The notes beneath the pieces were generated by a model, which worked only from the letters and a program-made list of their open reading frames with translations, had not been told where the DNA came from and searched no databases. From Bugula neritina (lineage: Eukaryota > Bryozoa > Gymnolaemata > Cheilostomatida > Bugulidae), in contig OZ037765.1 in assembly GCA_964035545.1 (NCBI GenBank), positions 9,542,698-9,606,697 on the forward strand: a DNA stretch of 64,000 nt, in the 5' to 3' direction. The position numbers and the translations under genes were made by a program. Within the stretch, counting starts at the first letter, position 1. Each line of letters starts with the position of its first letter. Below are positions 13,309 through 25,447 of the stretch, piece after piece.

Positions 13309-14019
13309 ACCATGATTTACTAAATATAGATTAAAATTTATGGGTTGTATATTAATAATAGTGTATTCCCCTTCTATAAATGCTCTTCAAAGCTTGTTAG
13401 TAGTTTCAAGCTATTGTCAATTGCAAGAGATAGTACATAAAATTTTAAAACATTATAATTTATACAAATTTTAATGCTACCAGTGAAGTTTTATATTATG
13501 AGCTAAATGGTGTGACAATGATACAAAAGTCAACATTTGAAGAAATAATTTACGAGAAGAGGACTATTAGCCAATTGTGAGATTTTGTCATGTTGCAGGC
13601 AGGATTCAGCAATTGATGGATTAGCATCATGCAATCCTAGAAAATATTTTTCTTTTAATAATAAATAAGTTGATTTCATAAATTATCAAATAAAGAATTT
13701 ATGTGTATGGCAATATGATTTATATTTAGTTTATACATATTGTATGTGTTTCATAAATACCAATAATGGACAATTATTTTACCCAGTTTAAGTTCTATCT
13801 AAACACATGCTCCACAATATCAACTGCCACACTTTTGTTATTGTGAAAATTAATAACGGTAATAATTTTATGCACATCATTCTCCAATTATATACATTTT
13901 ATCACTTCTTTCAGCTTATATGAGTGGGAATCAATGTCATTGTTTACCAAAGGACTCACAGCAAATACATGTAAGTAAAATTAATTTTTTAAAATGTTGA
14001 AAACTTATGGAGGTTTATA

Positions 14020-14217
14020 GTCCTTATCCCTGTGAAGACCCCTGGTGGAAAAGGTTTTCTTTAAAGTGGGCTAAGGACTTATTGATATGTGGCACAGGAG
14101 CAATTAAGACTAGATGCTCTTCTTAGCATCACCAATGGCCTTTACTGGGGTTCGAACCCATGACTTGGTGTTTAATAATTCAACACTCTAACCCCTAGAC
14201 CACGGCTGCTCCCTGTT
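14020..14217 (-). mobile_element. tRNA-derived SINE
   Basis: On the minus strand the segment begins with an RNA polymerase III A box (GTGGTCTAGGGGTTAGAGTG, complement of about 14184-14203) and, about 25-30 bp later, a B box (GGGTTCGAACCCC, about 14147-14160). A non-tRNA body of ~130 bp ends near a GGGATAAGG-like stretch. The internal spacing is that of a tRNA head, but the cloverleaf is degraded, so this is a SINE rather than a tRNA gene. It sits about 125 bp before the first long ABCD exon. Confidence 0.75.
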
Positions 14218-14342
14218 AGTTCGACTTTTGTTAACGTAGGCTTCTATATTTTATGAATAGTGTCTCAATTAAAATATTTATTTGCATATGTTTTGAGGTA
14301 TTTTGCTGAAAACCTATATTATATCTTTTGATCTATTTTTAG

Positions 14343-17300
14343 GGAGGCTAGAGCATTTGATTTTATAAAGAAAAAGCCAGTCAAGTTTGCTGCATGTGGC
14401 GCTACCAGTTTGGTAGCGTTATGGGGCATCAAGAAAGCAATTCATATTATTTCTTCTCGGGGAGCGAAACGTAAAGAAACTGGTGCTGGTAATGAAGAGT
14501 TGACTGAATCAAACCCACGGACCAAAAGCTCCGGCAAGAAAAGCCCAGCTGTTAATAAAGAATTTATAAAAGAATTAATAGAGTTGTTGAGAGTTCTTAT
14601 TCCGGGATTTTGGTCTCGAGAAAATGCCATTCTGACGACACATACCGTCTCTTTGATAATCCGTACTTTTCTATCTATATATGTTGCTAAATTAGACGGG
14701 AAAATTGTAAAAACTATAGTGCAGAAGGATGCCATCAAGTTCTTGAGAATGCTGGCCCTGTGGGTCGGTATAGCTATTCCTGCAACATTTGTCAACAGCT
14801 TGATTCGCTACCTGGAAAGCAGGTTGGGTCTTGCATTGCGCACGAGGCTTGTAGATCATGCCTACAAGCTATACTTTAGCAACCAAACGTATTACAGAGT
14901 CAGCAATTTAGATGGAAGGCTAGCCAATGTAGATCAATGTCTTACCGATGATATTACAACATTTACACAATCTATTTCACATCTTTATTCTCATCTCACA
15001 AAACCATTTCTGGATGTTGCATTGATGAGCTACACTTTAACAACATTAGCTACAAGCAGGGGCGCCAGCTCGAAATTACCCACTATTCTTGCTGCTTCTG
15101 TTATAGTGATAACATTCAGGGTATGTACTTGTCAGACTGGCATGTAATGCTTGTTTGTCTGTTGGTGCCGTGTTGTTTTACGTTATGTTATACAATATAT
15201 AGCGCATGTCACTTGTCACAGCCAGTACTGACAGACATTTATTGAAATTAACTGGTTGTTTTTAAGCCATCTTAGCTAGCCTACTCAATATGTTTTAGTT
15301 GTTGCGATCTCTGTCACCAAAGTTTGGCAAGCTTGTAGCCGAGGAAGCTAAAAGAAAGGGATATCTACGCTACGTGCATTCCAGGGTTATTGCTAATGCA
15401 GAAGAAATTGCATTTTATGGTGGTAAAAAAGTGCGTGTCTTCAATAGTGTTTGTAAATGCAATTTTTTTTCCTTTCATTCAAGCCTGCATATGCCTGAGA
15501 AATAAAATAATAATTATGCTTTGTATTTAGTGGCGGGTATGATATTATGACATGTATCATTTTCATTGGTGATTTTATTGTTTTCAGACTGAAGAAAATT
15601 TGTTAAGACGTAGCTTCAGTTCCCTGGCATCGCAGATGGAGATTATATTCAGAAAGAGACTGTGGTATATTATGCTTGAACAGTTTCTGATGAAGTATGT
15701 GTGGAGTGCATCTGGTTTAGTAATGGTTGCCTTTCCTATACTTACCACTCAAAATGCCATAAAAAGAGATGGTAAGTTGACGCCCAACTGCTGGTCTAAG
15801 GAAGAAAAGATTTTTGCTAAGTTTTTTGCAGTTTTAATGTTTAATGTAGCAGCTAGCCTGCTGCTGTTCATTACATTATAATGTGTGTAATGTTGTGAAG
15901 GCTTCACTTATCATGACTAGCAGTTGAACTTATGTCACACCATTGGTTATATATCTCAGCTCTATACTGATATCTACAAGTCACATGCTTAGTTGTGTTG
16001 TACTACTGATAAGTTATCACTTTCCTTATGCATTACGGTGATTTTCTACCTTATGCTGTCTGACCTGAGCAAACAATGCCCTACGCAGAGGCAGTGTGCA
16101 AAGCATATTTCTATTTTCTAGTGTAGGCCTACAAACATTTATTATTTGTAAATTATTAGTATACTGAATAACATACACTTTTTGTACTGCATTTATTGCA
16201 TTGAAATGTCACTAGCACATGTATTTTGAAGACTTGAGTAATTAATGCAGCAATAATTAAGATTTATAGAAATTCTTCTTCCAATGAGGTCTAATGACTT
16301 TGCTGCCAACAGGGTCCTTGATGGACGAGGATGCTGACGGAGGGGTGTCGGAGCGAACGCAATCATTCACTACTGCCAGAAATCTACTAGTCTCTGCTGC
16401 TGATGCTATTGAGAGAATAATCTCAAGCTATAAAGAGGTTGGTATGACTCGTCTGTAGGTAGCATGCACAGCAGGTCATAGCATGCACAGCAGGTCATAG
16501 CATGCACAGCAGGTCATAGCGGGTCATAGCATGCACAGCAGGTCGTAGCTAGTATGTCACAGGGGATTTCTTATTATGGTTCATTAAAGTTATTGTTATT
16601 TAAGTCATCGGCTTGAATAGCAATACTCTCTTGCATGTCAATATACAGTCTCTAAATAGCATACCAGTATAAGAATTAGAAAAACAGAGAAAGAGATGTT
16701 GACAAATGCTTAAAATAAAGAGCTTAGGTCTTACTGTGTAGCCGATATATTACAGTGTGAAAAATGAAGGGCTGTGCTTTTCACTTAAGTATTTACTATT
16801 GTAACTCAAAATGAAATAAAATTATTGCTAAAAATCTTTGACATTAATATATTTGCATAGAAATTGAAAGTTGGCTACAATAGTACTCTAGATACTTTTC
16901 TAATTGGAATGATGTAACAATTCCGAGTTCTTAAATGTAGCAGTATAGCTGCTGTACATATTTCTTGCCAATGCTATAGGCAACTGAGTATTATAAAAAT
17001 TCAAATTCTTGTACCATCAATATTTATTTGGCTTTCTTGGCATTTAATTGCATGTATATCAAAATAGACATTGTGCTAACCTGATACTCAATCAGGCACA
17101 ATGGATATAGTTATAAGTGCAAAATTTAAACATGACCAGCAGAATCATACACTCAGCTAATTAGATTACTCCTACACTCTACAGGAACGTTTTAAAGTAT
17201 TTGTTCAGCATATTAGTCTGTACAAAACTTCTGTGCAAAGTTTTAACTATTTTTCTATACAGAAATCCACTCTGTGTGGCAGTTGCTTAACCTTCTAATA

Positions 17301-19814
17301 ACTAATGCTAATAGCTTTGTTTGTTGACAATTGTCTACATACTTTTTATGTAATGAGTTGTTGTCTACTGGTTACTCTGGGTAATGCTTGAGATTGCTGA
17401 TTGTTGTAGATAACCGAATTGGCGGGCTATACTGCTCGTGTCTCACAAATGTTCCGGGTATTTAAAGAAGTGTCTGAGGCTCATTATGTTAGGAACACAG
17501 TCCACCAGTCAAAGCCTAAGCATGGGCATTTTAAGCACAAAGACAAAATTATTGATACTGCGGAACCCAGAGGTGAGTTGTAATTGCTAAGATGGTATTT
17601 TTAGTCAAATATTCTTCTATTTATTCTTTGTCTTGCTTTTATCACAAGGTTATGCAGTGGTACTATGAAGACAGTTACAGGTTACTCTGTTTATTAAAGT
17701 TTTTTTGGGAAAATTTGAGCGTTTATAAAACTGAGTTGGTTTCGGTTTACATAAAAACCATGCTGCCATTTTCTTATTCTCTCAACTATACAATAAGTAG
17801 AGCAATGGACATAAGGATATTATAAAGATGATATATGGTGTGCTCATATTGAGAACAAGATGATATTATGAGGCCAATTTGGCAGCAAATAGGGTAGATC
17901 ACAATTGTAGTGTGTTAACATGATTTACAGGTACAGTAATAAGCAATGAAAGCTCATCCATTACACTGCAAGATGTGCCTGTAGTCACTCCGACTGGAGA
18001 TATCATTGTGAGCCGACTTTCCCTGGAGGTTTGTTTCGTTTATTATAACAGTTAACTTTGACTATCAACAGCTGGAAGCTTGAAATAGTTAATATTTTTC
18101 TGAAAATGAAGGATATTCGACAAAACGTCTTATTATAAGTTCTAAACAGTATAGTCATCTGTAGCAAATTGAGCTCCTTTTGATTATGAGAATTTTGAGA
18201 CATACATGGTAAACATAATATTGCAAGTATGTTGTCTATCTAATGCCGTACATTTCTGTTAGATCAAGCATGGCACCCACCTTCTCATATCTGGCCCGAA
18301 TGGGTGTGGCAAAAGCTCCATGTTTAGAATAATGAGTGGCTTATGGCCCGTCTATTCTGGTACTCTCTCTAGGCCCAGAGATGCAAGTCTCTTCTACATT
18401 CCTCAGAAGTATGTTTTAGCTGTTATTGTTGATTTTCTATGTTCATCTGAAATTTTGTGACATGAAAAATTTGAAAAAATTTATTTAAGAACTATTTTGT
18501 CGAACTCTTTATACTATTTTTTGTGCATTCTTGTCAAGTGGTTCTAAAAGAAATTTTCGAATTGCCGATTTCTTGGAAAATATCTCTCCACCAAGATACT
18601 GTTGACTAATAATTTGTTCAAGCTCACAGCTTTGATTTGTGAAAACTGGATTATGCACTTTAGCAGTTTGCATATTTATTTAGCTTGCACATCATATACA
18701 CATTATCCACTTATTCTAGGCCATATTTGGCTATTGGAACACTGCGAGACCAAGTGATTTACCCAGACACCGTAGATGAGATGCAAGCTAAAGGCATTAC
18801 TGACCGAGATCTTCAAGATATTCTGGATATCGTAGACTTAAATTCTATTGTTATTAGAGAAGGAGGTAAAAAATTAACCAGTCAAACAATACCAAGTCTC
18901 ATGTACCTCTTAAATGGGTTTTTTGGAGAATTAATTTTTCTACTTTGCCTGCTAATCTCGTTTTATATTGTAATCAGCATGTTAATCAGCATCTTTTATT
19001 GCTGGGCAGGCTGGGACACTATTTCCGACTGGCATGACGTACTGTCTGGTGGTGAGAAGCAACGTATGGGTATGTCAAGACTGTTTTACCACAAGCCGCA
19101 GTATGCCCTTTTGGATGAATGCACTAGTGCCGTGTCTATTGACGTGGAAGGAAAGATTTACCAGACGGCTAAGGACCAGGGAATCACTCTGTTGACAATA
19201 ACTCACAGACCTTCTCTCTGGTAAGTCACTTCAATGTTTCACAATTAGTTTCAGAATTTTAAATATTTGAAAATAATTTTTCAATGATTGAAAAGTATAT
19301 GTGAACATTTATACTGGAAATATTGAATTTCTAAAATAAATACTTAAAAAGATTTTGTATAACCACCGGAACAAGATATGTGACAATGTAGGCAATGAAA
19401 TAGACCAGTCAGCTATTCTTTTTTCACAAAAGTATATGTTTTCTTATTGTGTTTATTGTTTACTAATTTGATTAAATGCCTTCATAATTTTTTAAGCCCA
19501 GATTAAAGCTTCCGTACTTTTGAAATTTCTTTTATAAAATCTATGGATTTGTTTCACTGTTTTGCAGGAAGTTCCATACCCATCTGCTGCAGTTTGATGG
19601 GGAAGGTGGCTGGACATTGGAGCAGTTGGATACGGAGAAACGCATGAATATGAATGAAGAGAAGCATCAGTTGGAGACGCAGCTAGCTGGAGTACCGCAG
19701 ATGCACAGACGACTTAAAGAACTGTGCAGTCTACTCGGTGAAGACTCGCAGCTACTGCATGTTGAGAGTATACCCAATCTGTCAGAGCTAGAGCTGTCCA
19801 CTGAAAGTGACTAG
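14343..19814 (+). CDS. ABCD1/2: Peroxisomal ABC half-transporter, ABCD1/ABCD2 (ALDP) type; first exon unresolved
   Basis: Half-transporter that dimerises to import very-long-chain acyl-CoA into peroxisomes. Exons: 14343-15120, 15299-15430, 15588-15771, 16313-16437, 17410-17572, 17931-18028, 18263-18408, 18720-18865, 19010-19220, 19568-19814; all joins keep frame, about 742 residues plus an unseen N-terminus (ALDP is 745). The membrane half includes [29 protein letters not shown] and the family EAA-like block EEIAFYGG. The nucleotide-binding half has Walker [11 protein letters not shown]-loop YIPQKPY, signature LSGGEKQR, Walker [12 protein letters not shown] and H-loop THRPSLW. The C-terminal coiled tail ([16 protein letters not shown]) is specific to ABCD1/2, not ABCD3. 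The first exon has no in-frame ATG; a candidate first exon ends at 13972 with a GTAAGT donor. Confidence 0.95.
16463..16550 (+). repeat. 19-bp tandem repeat in an ABCD intron
   Basis: About four to five copies of the unit AGCATGCACAGCAGGTCAT, the later ones truncated or slightly altered, immediately after exon 4 (as numbered from 14343). Confidence 0.9.
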
Positions 19815-20936
19815 TAGCTGTACTTCTCACTCAACTTCCCGCACTCGTGTTCTATAAACAGATGTGGGCAACTCTGGTTCATTTATTGTACTTATTTATT
19901 TTGTAGCTGGGTAAACATTTTGTTTCTTTATTTTATGTTGACTGATATAAGTTTAGTTTTATTGTTTTACAGTCACAGCTGTATTTCACTGGCTGAAATA
20001 GATTAAACACATGGTGCTTGTTGTACTTACGTAGTCATGCGAAAGCAAATCTAGAATATTACATTTTAACATCAGTTTTATGATAAGCAGTTTACTTTAC
20101 TGCCAACATGAATTATAAGTTTTGACTGCTGATCATTCTTCAATCTTTGTTCAACAATAACGGGTCTACTTGGTACTGTTTATAAATTTTGTTATATTAG
20201 GTAATAGATTGGTTTCTTTAATTTTAATGTATTTTCTCGCAAATTAAATACAAATTTCATTTTATGATTGAAAAATGCATGAAATTTAAGAGTTAAAAAT
20301 TTTACCAAGTGATAGGCACTGGCTTTGAATTTAATTTGTTTATTGTCTGTAATTTACTGCTGCAATGCTCACCAGTATTATGACTAAACTAAGATATGAA
20401 TTCCCATTTTCATAGCTACTCTTTAAATTGTTTTCATTTGTTGATTGTTAGGTTGCATAATGAGTAGAAGTTTATTTCACAATTAACTAAAAATAAATGC
20501 TCTCATTTTAATAGAGATACAATTTTTATTATTTCACCTAAAATGTTGCTATGTTGCAATCTTGTACAATTGGTGTGAACTTGATATTTGATTATTTTAT
20601 GTCTACCTGAAGGGTTGATCATATTTTATTAGAGCCATAAGTTTCTACTAATGCTATAAATGACAGCATAAAATTTATAGCGAATGAACTATAAGTAAAT
20701 ATGTGATTTATTCACTTTTAGTCTTTACCTCTGCAAGGGGCTGCATATTTGAGGATGAGAGGCAGGGGGACAATTCCAATTATCATCAACGGTCCTACCA
20801 AAGTACCAACCATTAGAGTGATTAGACTATAGGGTTTAGGGGTTAGAGCATGTAGTCATGTTTATATAACAGTTAAGCAGTTAAAATGTTGAACTAAATG
20901 AAGCTTTACATGCTTACACATTAAACATATTTATGA

Positions 20937-21115
<179 letters not shown>

Positions 21116-21382
21116 TATTACGCTCTCATTTAATGCTCAGCAATGACATTAAATGATTGAGCACTCTCACCATGGTCACAAACTCAAGCTGCTAGCATTT
21201 TGCAATGCTCGTGACTCCTAGGTGACCCCTAGAGTCACTTGAGCACTCTGGCTTGAGTTTACACACCTTTTAAATATGCTTTAGTAAAACTATAAGTTTT
21301 ACTATTGCAAAGGTGTGGGCCATGGTACTCTGTTCTGTGCTGATGAGGGGACAAATCCCGAAACAGCTGCTGTCCACAGATT

Positions 21383-21384
<2 letters not shown>

Positions 21385-21460
<76 letters not shown>
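21385..21460. repeat. (TA)n microsatellite
   Basis: About 75 bp of pure TA, separated from the larger TA tract by ~270 bp of ordinary sequence. Confidence 0.97.
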
Positions 21461-21461
<1 letters not shown>

Positions 21462-22110
21462 GTGTATTTTCATAAATTAATTAAGGATGTTGGACAAATA
21501 TTATAATGTGCATGTGTATAATTATTCGACTTGGCTGTTTTATAAAATATGAATATAATTATTATGAAATGGCTCTCTGCCAGCATACAGATGAACTAAT
21601 ATGACACTGAAAAAACTTGGTCATTGACCTCAACTCCCACCAGGTTTAACAATAATATAGTAATCAACGAGATTATATTTGAAAAGGCTTTTTCTGAAGT
21701 TTAATAGCAATATTTACATATTTTTTACACGTTCAGTCATAGAATTACTTTCTCAATCTTTGGGGTAAGATAACTCTACGTTATCTTAGCGTAAGATAAC
21801 CTTTACGTTATGCAAGCCTTGGACAAAAACCTCTGCATTCTGCAAAACCGCATGGTTGCGAGTTTGAGTGCAGTTGGGTCAAAATCTGAGAGTGGGTGAG
21901 CTTTATGTTTTTTGTCATTTTGCAAATATTTTTTTAACCAACAACCAATACCATGATAGTAATAATAAAAACTGTGCATGCTTACCTTGATTGAAATAAT
22001 GATGAATATGAAACTGATTAGGCGTAGCCCTATTACTATTAGTATTCAATTTCATATTCTAATTCATCATAACCATTATTAAAGTCAAGGTAAGTATGAG
22101 TATCACTTTA

Positions 22111-22262
22111 CTTTTAGAAGCAGTAATGGAGAAATTAATATAGCCTAATTCTTTTATATATTTTGGGGCGCGGGTTGACCTTCTTGCGAGAACATAACTT
22201 TTTTGCTACATTTCTAATCTAGAACACGGGCTTTTCTCAATTTCTCCGTTACTGCACCTGGC
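22111..22262 (+). mobile_element. Short MITE, copy 1 of a three-copy family
   Basis: Terminal inverted repeats of about 20 bp (consensus GGTGCAGTAATGGAGAAATT) bound ~150 bp with no coding capacity. The inner part includes TTTTGCTACATTTCTAATCT. The 10-mer TATCACTTTA occurs immediately outside both ends (22101-22110 and 22263-22272), which may be a target duplication. Copies 2 and 3 are at 49661-49822 (inverted) and 57538-57676. Confidence 0.75.
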
Positions 22263-22384
22263 TATCACTTTAAGTTAATCAGTATCACTATCAGTAGGAG
22301 TATGCACAGTTTGAGTTTTTTTTATCACATTCATCATTTATGGTATTAGTTGTCAGTATGAGTAAAAAATATTTGCATCTTAAT

Positions 22385-22515
22385 TGTATCTTATTAATAC
22401 TAATACTAATACTAATAGTAATACTAATAGTTACAACATCAACATGCTAATATTAATAAGTAATAGTAATACTAATACTAATAGTAATAGTAATACTAAT
22501 ACTTATACTGTAATA
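22385..22515. repeat. Interrupted TAATAC/TAATAG array
   Basis: Hexamer-based array of ACTAAT and AGTAAT units, same type as those at 10.2, 11.7, 36.5 and 54.3 kb. Confidence 0.8.
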
Positions 22516-24555
22516 GTAATATCAATATGAATATGTGCTTTTACCTTTGTTTGAATTATTAAATTTAATCATTATTCGTTATGATTATCATTATTCATTA
22601 TGAATTAGAATATGATGATTATTTAATTGGCACTAAGTCTAACGACTAACAAGGCATAATGATAATCATTATCACAGACATACTCAATCTCATACTGAGA
22701 GTGAGTGATACTCGTACTCATAGTCATAGTCATAATAATAATGTTAGTGTTACTCTTAGTGAGGCTATAAATCATGTAATAAATGTTAATAAATCACACT
22801 GACACTCATAGGAACTTTAATTCAATAGTAAATTTAAGTTAAAGCTAAAAATGCTCCCAACTTCCAGTTCCAAGTTTTACATTTGGTTTTGCATCTTAAA
22901 CTTAAAATTTAGCTGCTTATTTACTGTTTGTATAAATACTACATTTAATTTTACTATATGAGTGTGTGTAGCTATATTGCTATAGATATAAGAATTACTA
23001 ATACTATTGCCACATAAACACTGAAAGTGGACTACTAAAATAATCACAGTGAAAGTAACACTAACAGTTACACTTACAGCAATAATACTAATAGTAATAG
23101 TAAAAAAGTATGAGTATCATAAATTTAAAATTGAACATCATTGTAACAATAATATTAATTATAATTATATGTATTGCAATCAAATTTAATGATTATGGCA
23201 ACAAATAAGCCATAAAGTTCAAGCTACAGCTATAGTTGATGTTGTTTCTTTTAGTTTCACTCAGATCTTAGACTTTCACTTTATTAAGTTTCACCATGAG
23301 TTTTTAGGTCACTAGTTATGGTGTGCACATAAACTTTTTTAAAGTTTTAGTTGTACTCAAGCAGTTAGCATTGGAGTTAAGACTTAGCATCAATATAATT
23401 GAAGCGAGTATAAATATCAATGACTCACATAATGGGATACTCATAAGTTGAAGGGTAGACTCAACTCATCTCTGTTGAGTTGGCTAAACTAAAATAAAAA
23501 AAATCACAGAAAAAGAAATCATTCTGACTTAGGTTTTGTTGATAGCAATAGTTGTCAATAATTTTCCAGGTTTAGTTTTTAACCAAATTTTGGTAGTTGG
23601 CAAGACCCTTCGTAACTTTTATAATTATAATTATTATAGAGCTTTAGAGTCATTGACCTAGCAGCACCAGTGTTATATTATAGGGCAGAGTACTGCACTT
23701 GATGTCGGCCATTGCTGGCATGGCATTTGACGTTATGGAGATTTTAATACATGCAAGGCTTGGTGAACTTGCAAATGGTTTTTATTGCTCTCACTGAAGT
23801 TATTTCACTTCATGTGACACTAGCACAAACCCTCTTAACCAATAAATTTTTTTCAAACAACAGGTTCAATAGTCTTGATATGAGCCAATGTCACTCTATT
23901 ACCTATGCTAATAATTGCTGACTATGTTAATGATTATATGGAGACATTACTGTAATATGAAAACGCCTCCATCTTAGTGTAACATGATAATTATGTAAAC
24001 TATGGGCTGCTATGGCTTTGGACTCCTGTCAACCAATTTACATTAATGGTAACTCTAAGGGTAACATGACTGGTTTAGCAGTGAACACACCTATTGAAAG
24101 TTTTTATGTTTTTCCATGTCTGTGCTTAAATTAGTGGAAAATTTTAGCTGCAGATGAGCCTAGTGGGGTTTTAACAGGACATTATGTCTATTATTCAACT
24201 TTTCAACCAGCTTCGTATTTGCAAGATTGGTTTGAAGGAGATTCTTTCAATTTCTAACTCGCTGCTAAATAAATAATTGTAATCATATTTTAGGTTGAAA
24301 TGTTGTGCATTTTGTAGTAGGCAAAAAATTAGTATGGTAGGCAAAATTATTATCTTAATTTCACTTTATAGTGGCAAACTGCAAGCATGCAGGCAAAGCA
24401 CATCAGCCCTCTATTTTAATATACAATAGCGATTTTAATTAATGTGGATTTTAACCCAACGTTCTTTAGCTTTCTGTAGACAAACTATAACTTGTCACAT
24501 GGTGATTAATTTCGCAATATGGAGTAATTGTGCCGTTCTTCGAATTAGGAGTGCT

Positions 24556-25447
24556 AATAGAGGGGTTTCAGACATCCCTCTAGGGGAATTTGTATTTTAA
24601 AGTTGTCTCCCCCTACAGGGATTGGGGGCAGTCTCGATGATATATAGAAGGCCCATAAAATAAGTAGAAATGTAAGGTTTGAGTGAAGACTACTACTAGT
24701 ATAAGTTTCATTTTTTCTGAGATTAATATTTTGGCATAAATACACATATGAGCAGTTTCAGAAATTTTTTAAAAATTTTTGTTAATGATGAATGGCACAA
24801 AAACAAGACTTCAAAGCATATTTGTGGTTTTGGTTATTGAGCAAATCTGAAGCTGGCAGCTGTCATTATTATTTGCTTTGCTGACTGTAACCAGTCTGTT
24901 TAGAGCTGCTAACCTTTCAACTCTTAGAACAATAATAACATGCTCGTACACTATATAGCTGCACTAGTGGGCTCTGTCTTACTGAACTTCAAACGCTCCA
25001 AATTATGGGTTGGAACACATGCCTGTAGGTTTATGAAGGCACTGGCTCATTTGTATTAACATGTTCACGTACTTACACACCTATACTATGAAAATAACTA
25101 AGCCACCCTACTATCTAATATTTCTATATATTAAAAAAATTATTATAAATATAAGGATATGTATTAAAATAGATAGATTAAATTTGTAATTTCAAGCAAC
25201 ATCTTATCTAAAAATGCCAAACACTGTATAGCTATATATATGTTTTAAAAGCATTTGTTTACATGGCATGCCTGCAAGTCAATGAAAATATTTAGAGAAC
25301 AGTAAAAAGAAGCATATAAATTTCAGAATAGTTTCTTCTTTTCTGAGATGAATATTTTGGAAATGTCCCACAATTCAACTTTTAAATTAAGTCTGTAAAA
25401 TAATTTTTCACAGTGTATTCTCAATGAATAATTATTCTTGCAAGCTG
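24556..25447 (+). repeat. Left arm of a ~0.9 kb inverted repeat
   Basis: This 892-bp segment is the reverse complement of 26536-27426. In the stretches I compared, the outer ~815 bp are identical; the inner ~75 bp carry about six differences including one indel. The outer boundary is sharp (AATAGAGGGGTTTC); the inner boundary is at TTGCAAGCTG. No transposase frame is visible within the arm. Confidence 0.95.

Larger units (their letters stand above)
9321..14342. other. Repeat-rich intergenic interval between VAMP7 and the ABCD gene
   Basis: VAMP7 and the ABCD gene are head to head here. About 9.6-13.3 kb is dominated by interrupted TAATAC/TAATAG arrays, TATCATTATGAT-type arrays, a decayed reverse transcriptase and a pair of ~170-bp direct repeats, listed separately. 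13.3-14.0 kb is AT-rich with no recognised feature apart from a possible first exon for the ABCD gene near 13931-13972, whose splice phase fits only one acceptor choice. Confidence 0.6.

Noticed and set aside
16463-16550. CRISPR-like repeat spacing
   Set aside because: The 19-bp units are directly tandem with no spacers, in a eukaryotic intron.
21815-21900. Second SINE head (ATGGTTGCGAGTTTGAGT resembles a B box)
   Set aside because: No acceptable A box at the right distance; too degenerate to call.
24554-24745. 63-codon frame in the left arm, repeated in the right arm at 27237-27548
   Set aside because: Duplicated only because the arms are inverted copies; no splice context or domain, and it reads into arm boundaries.
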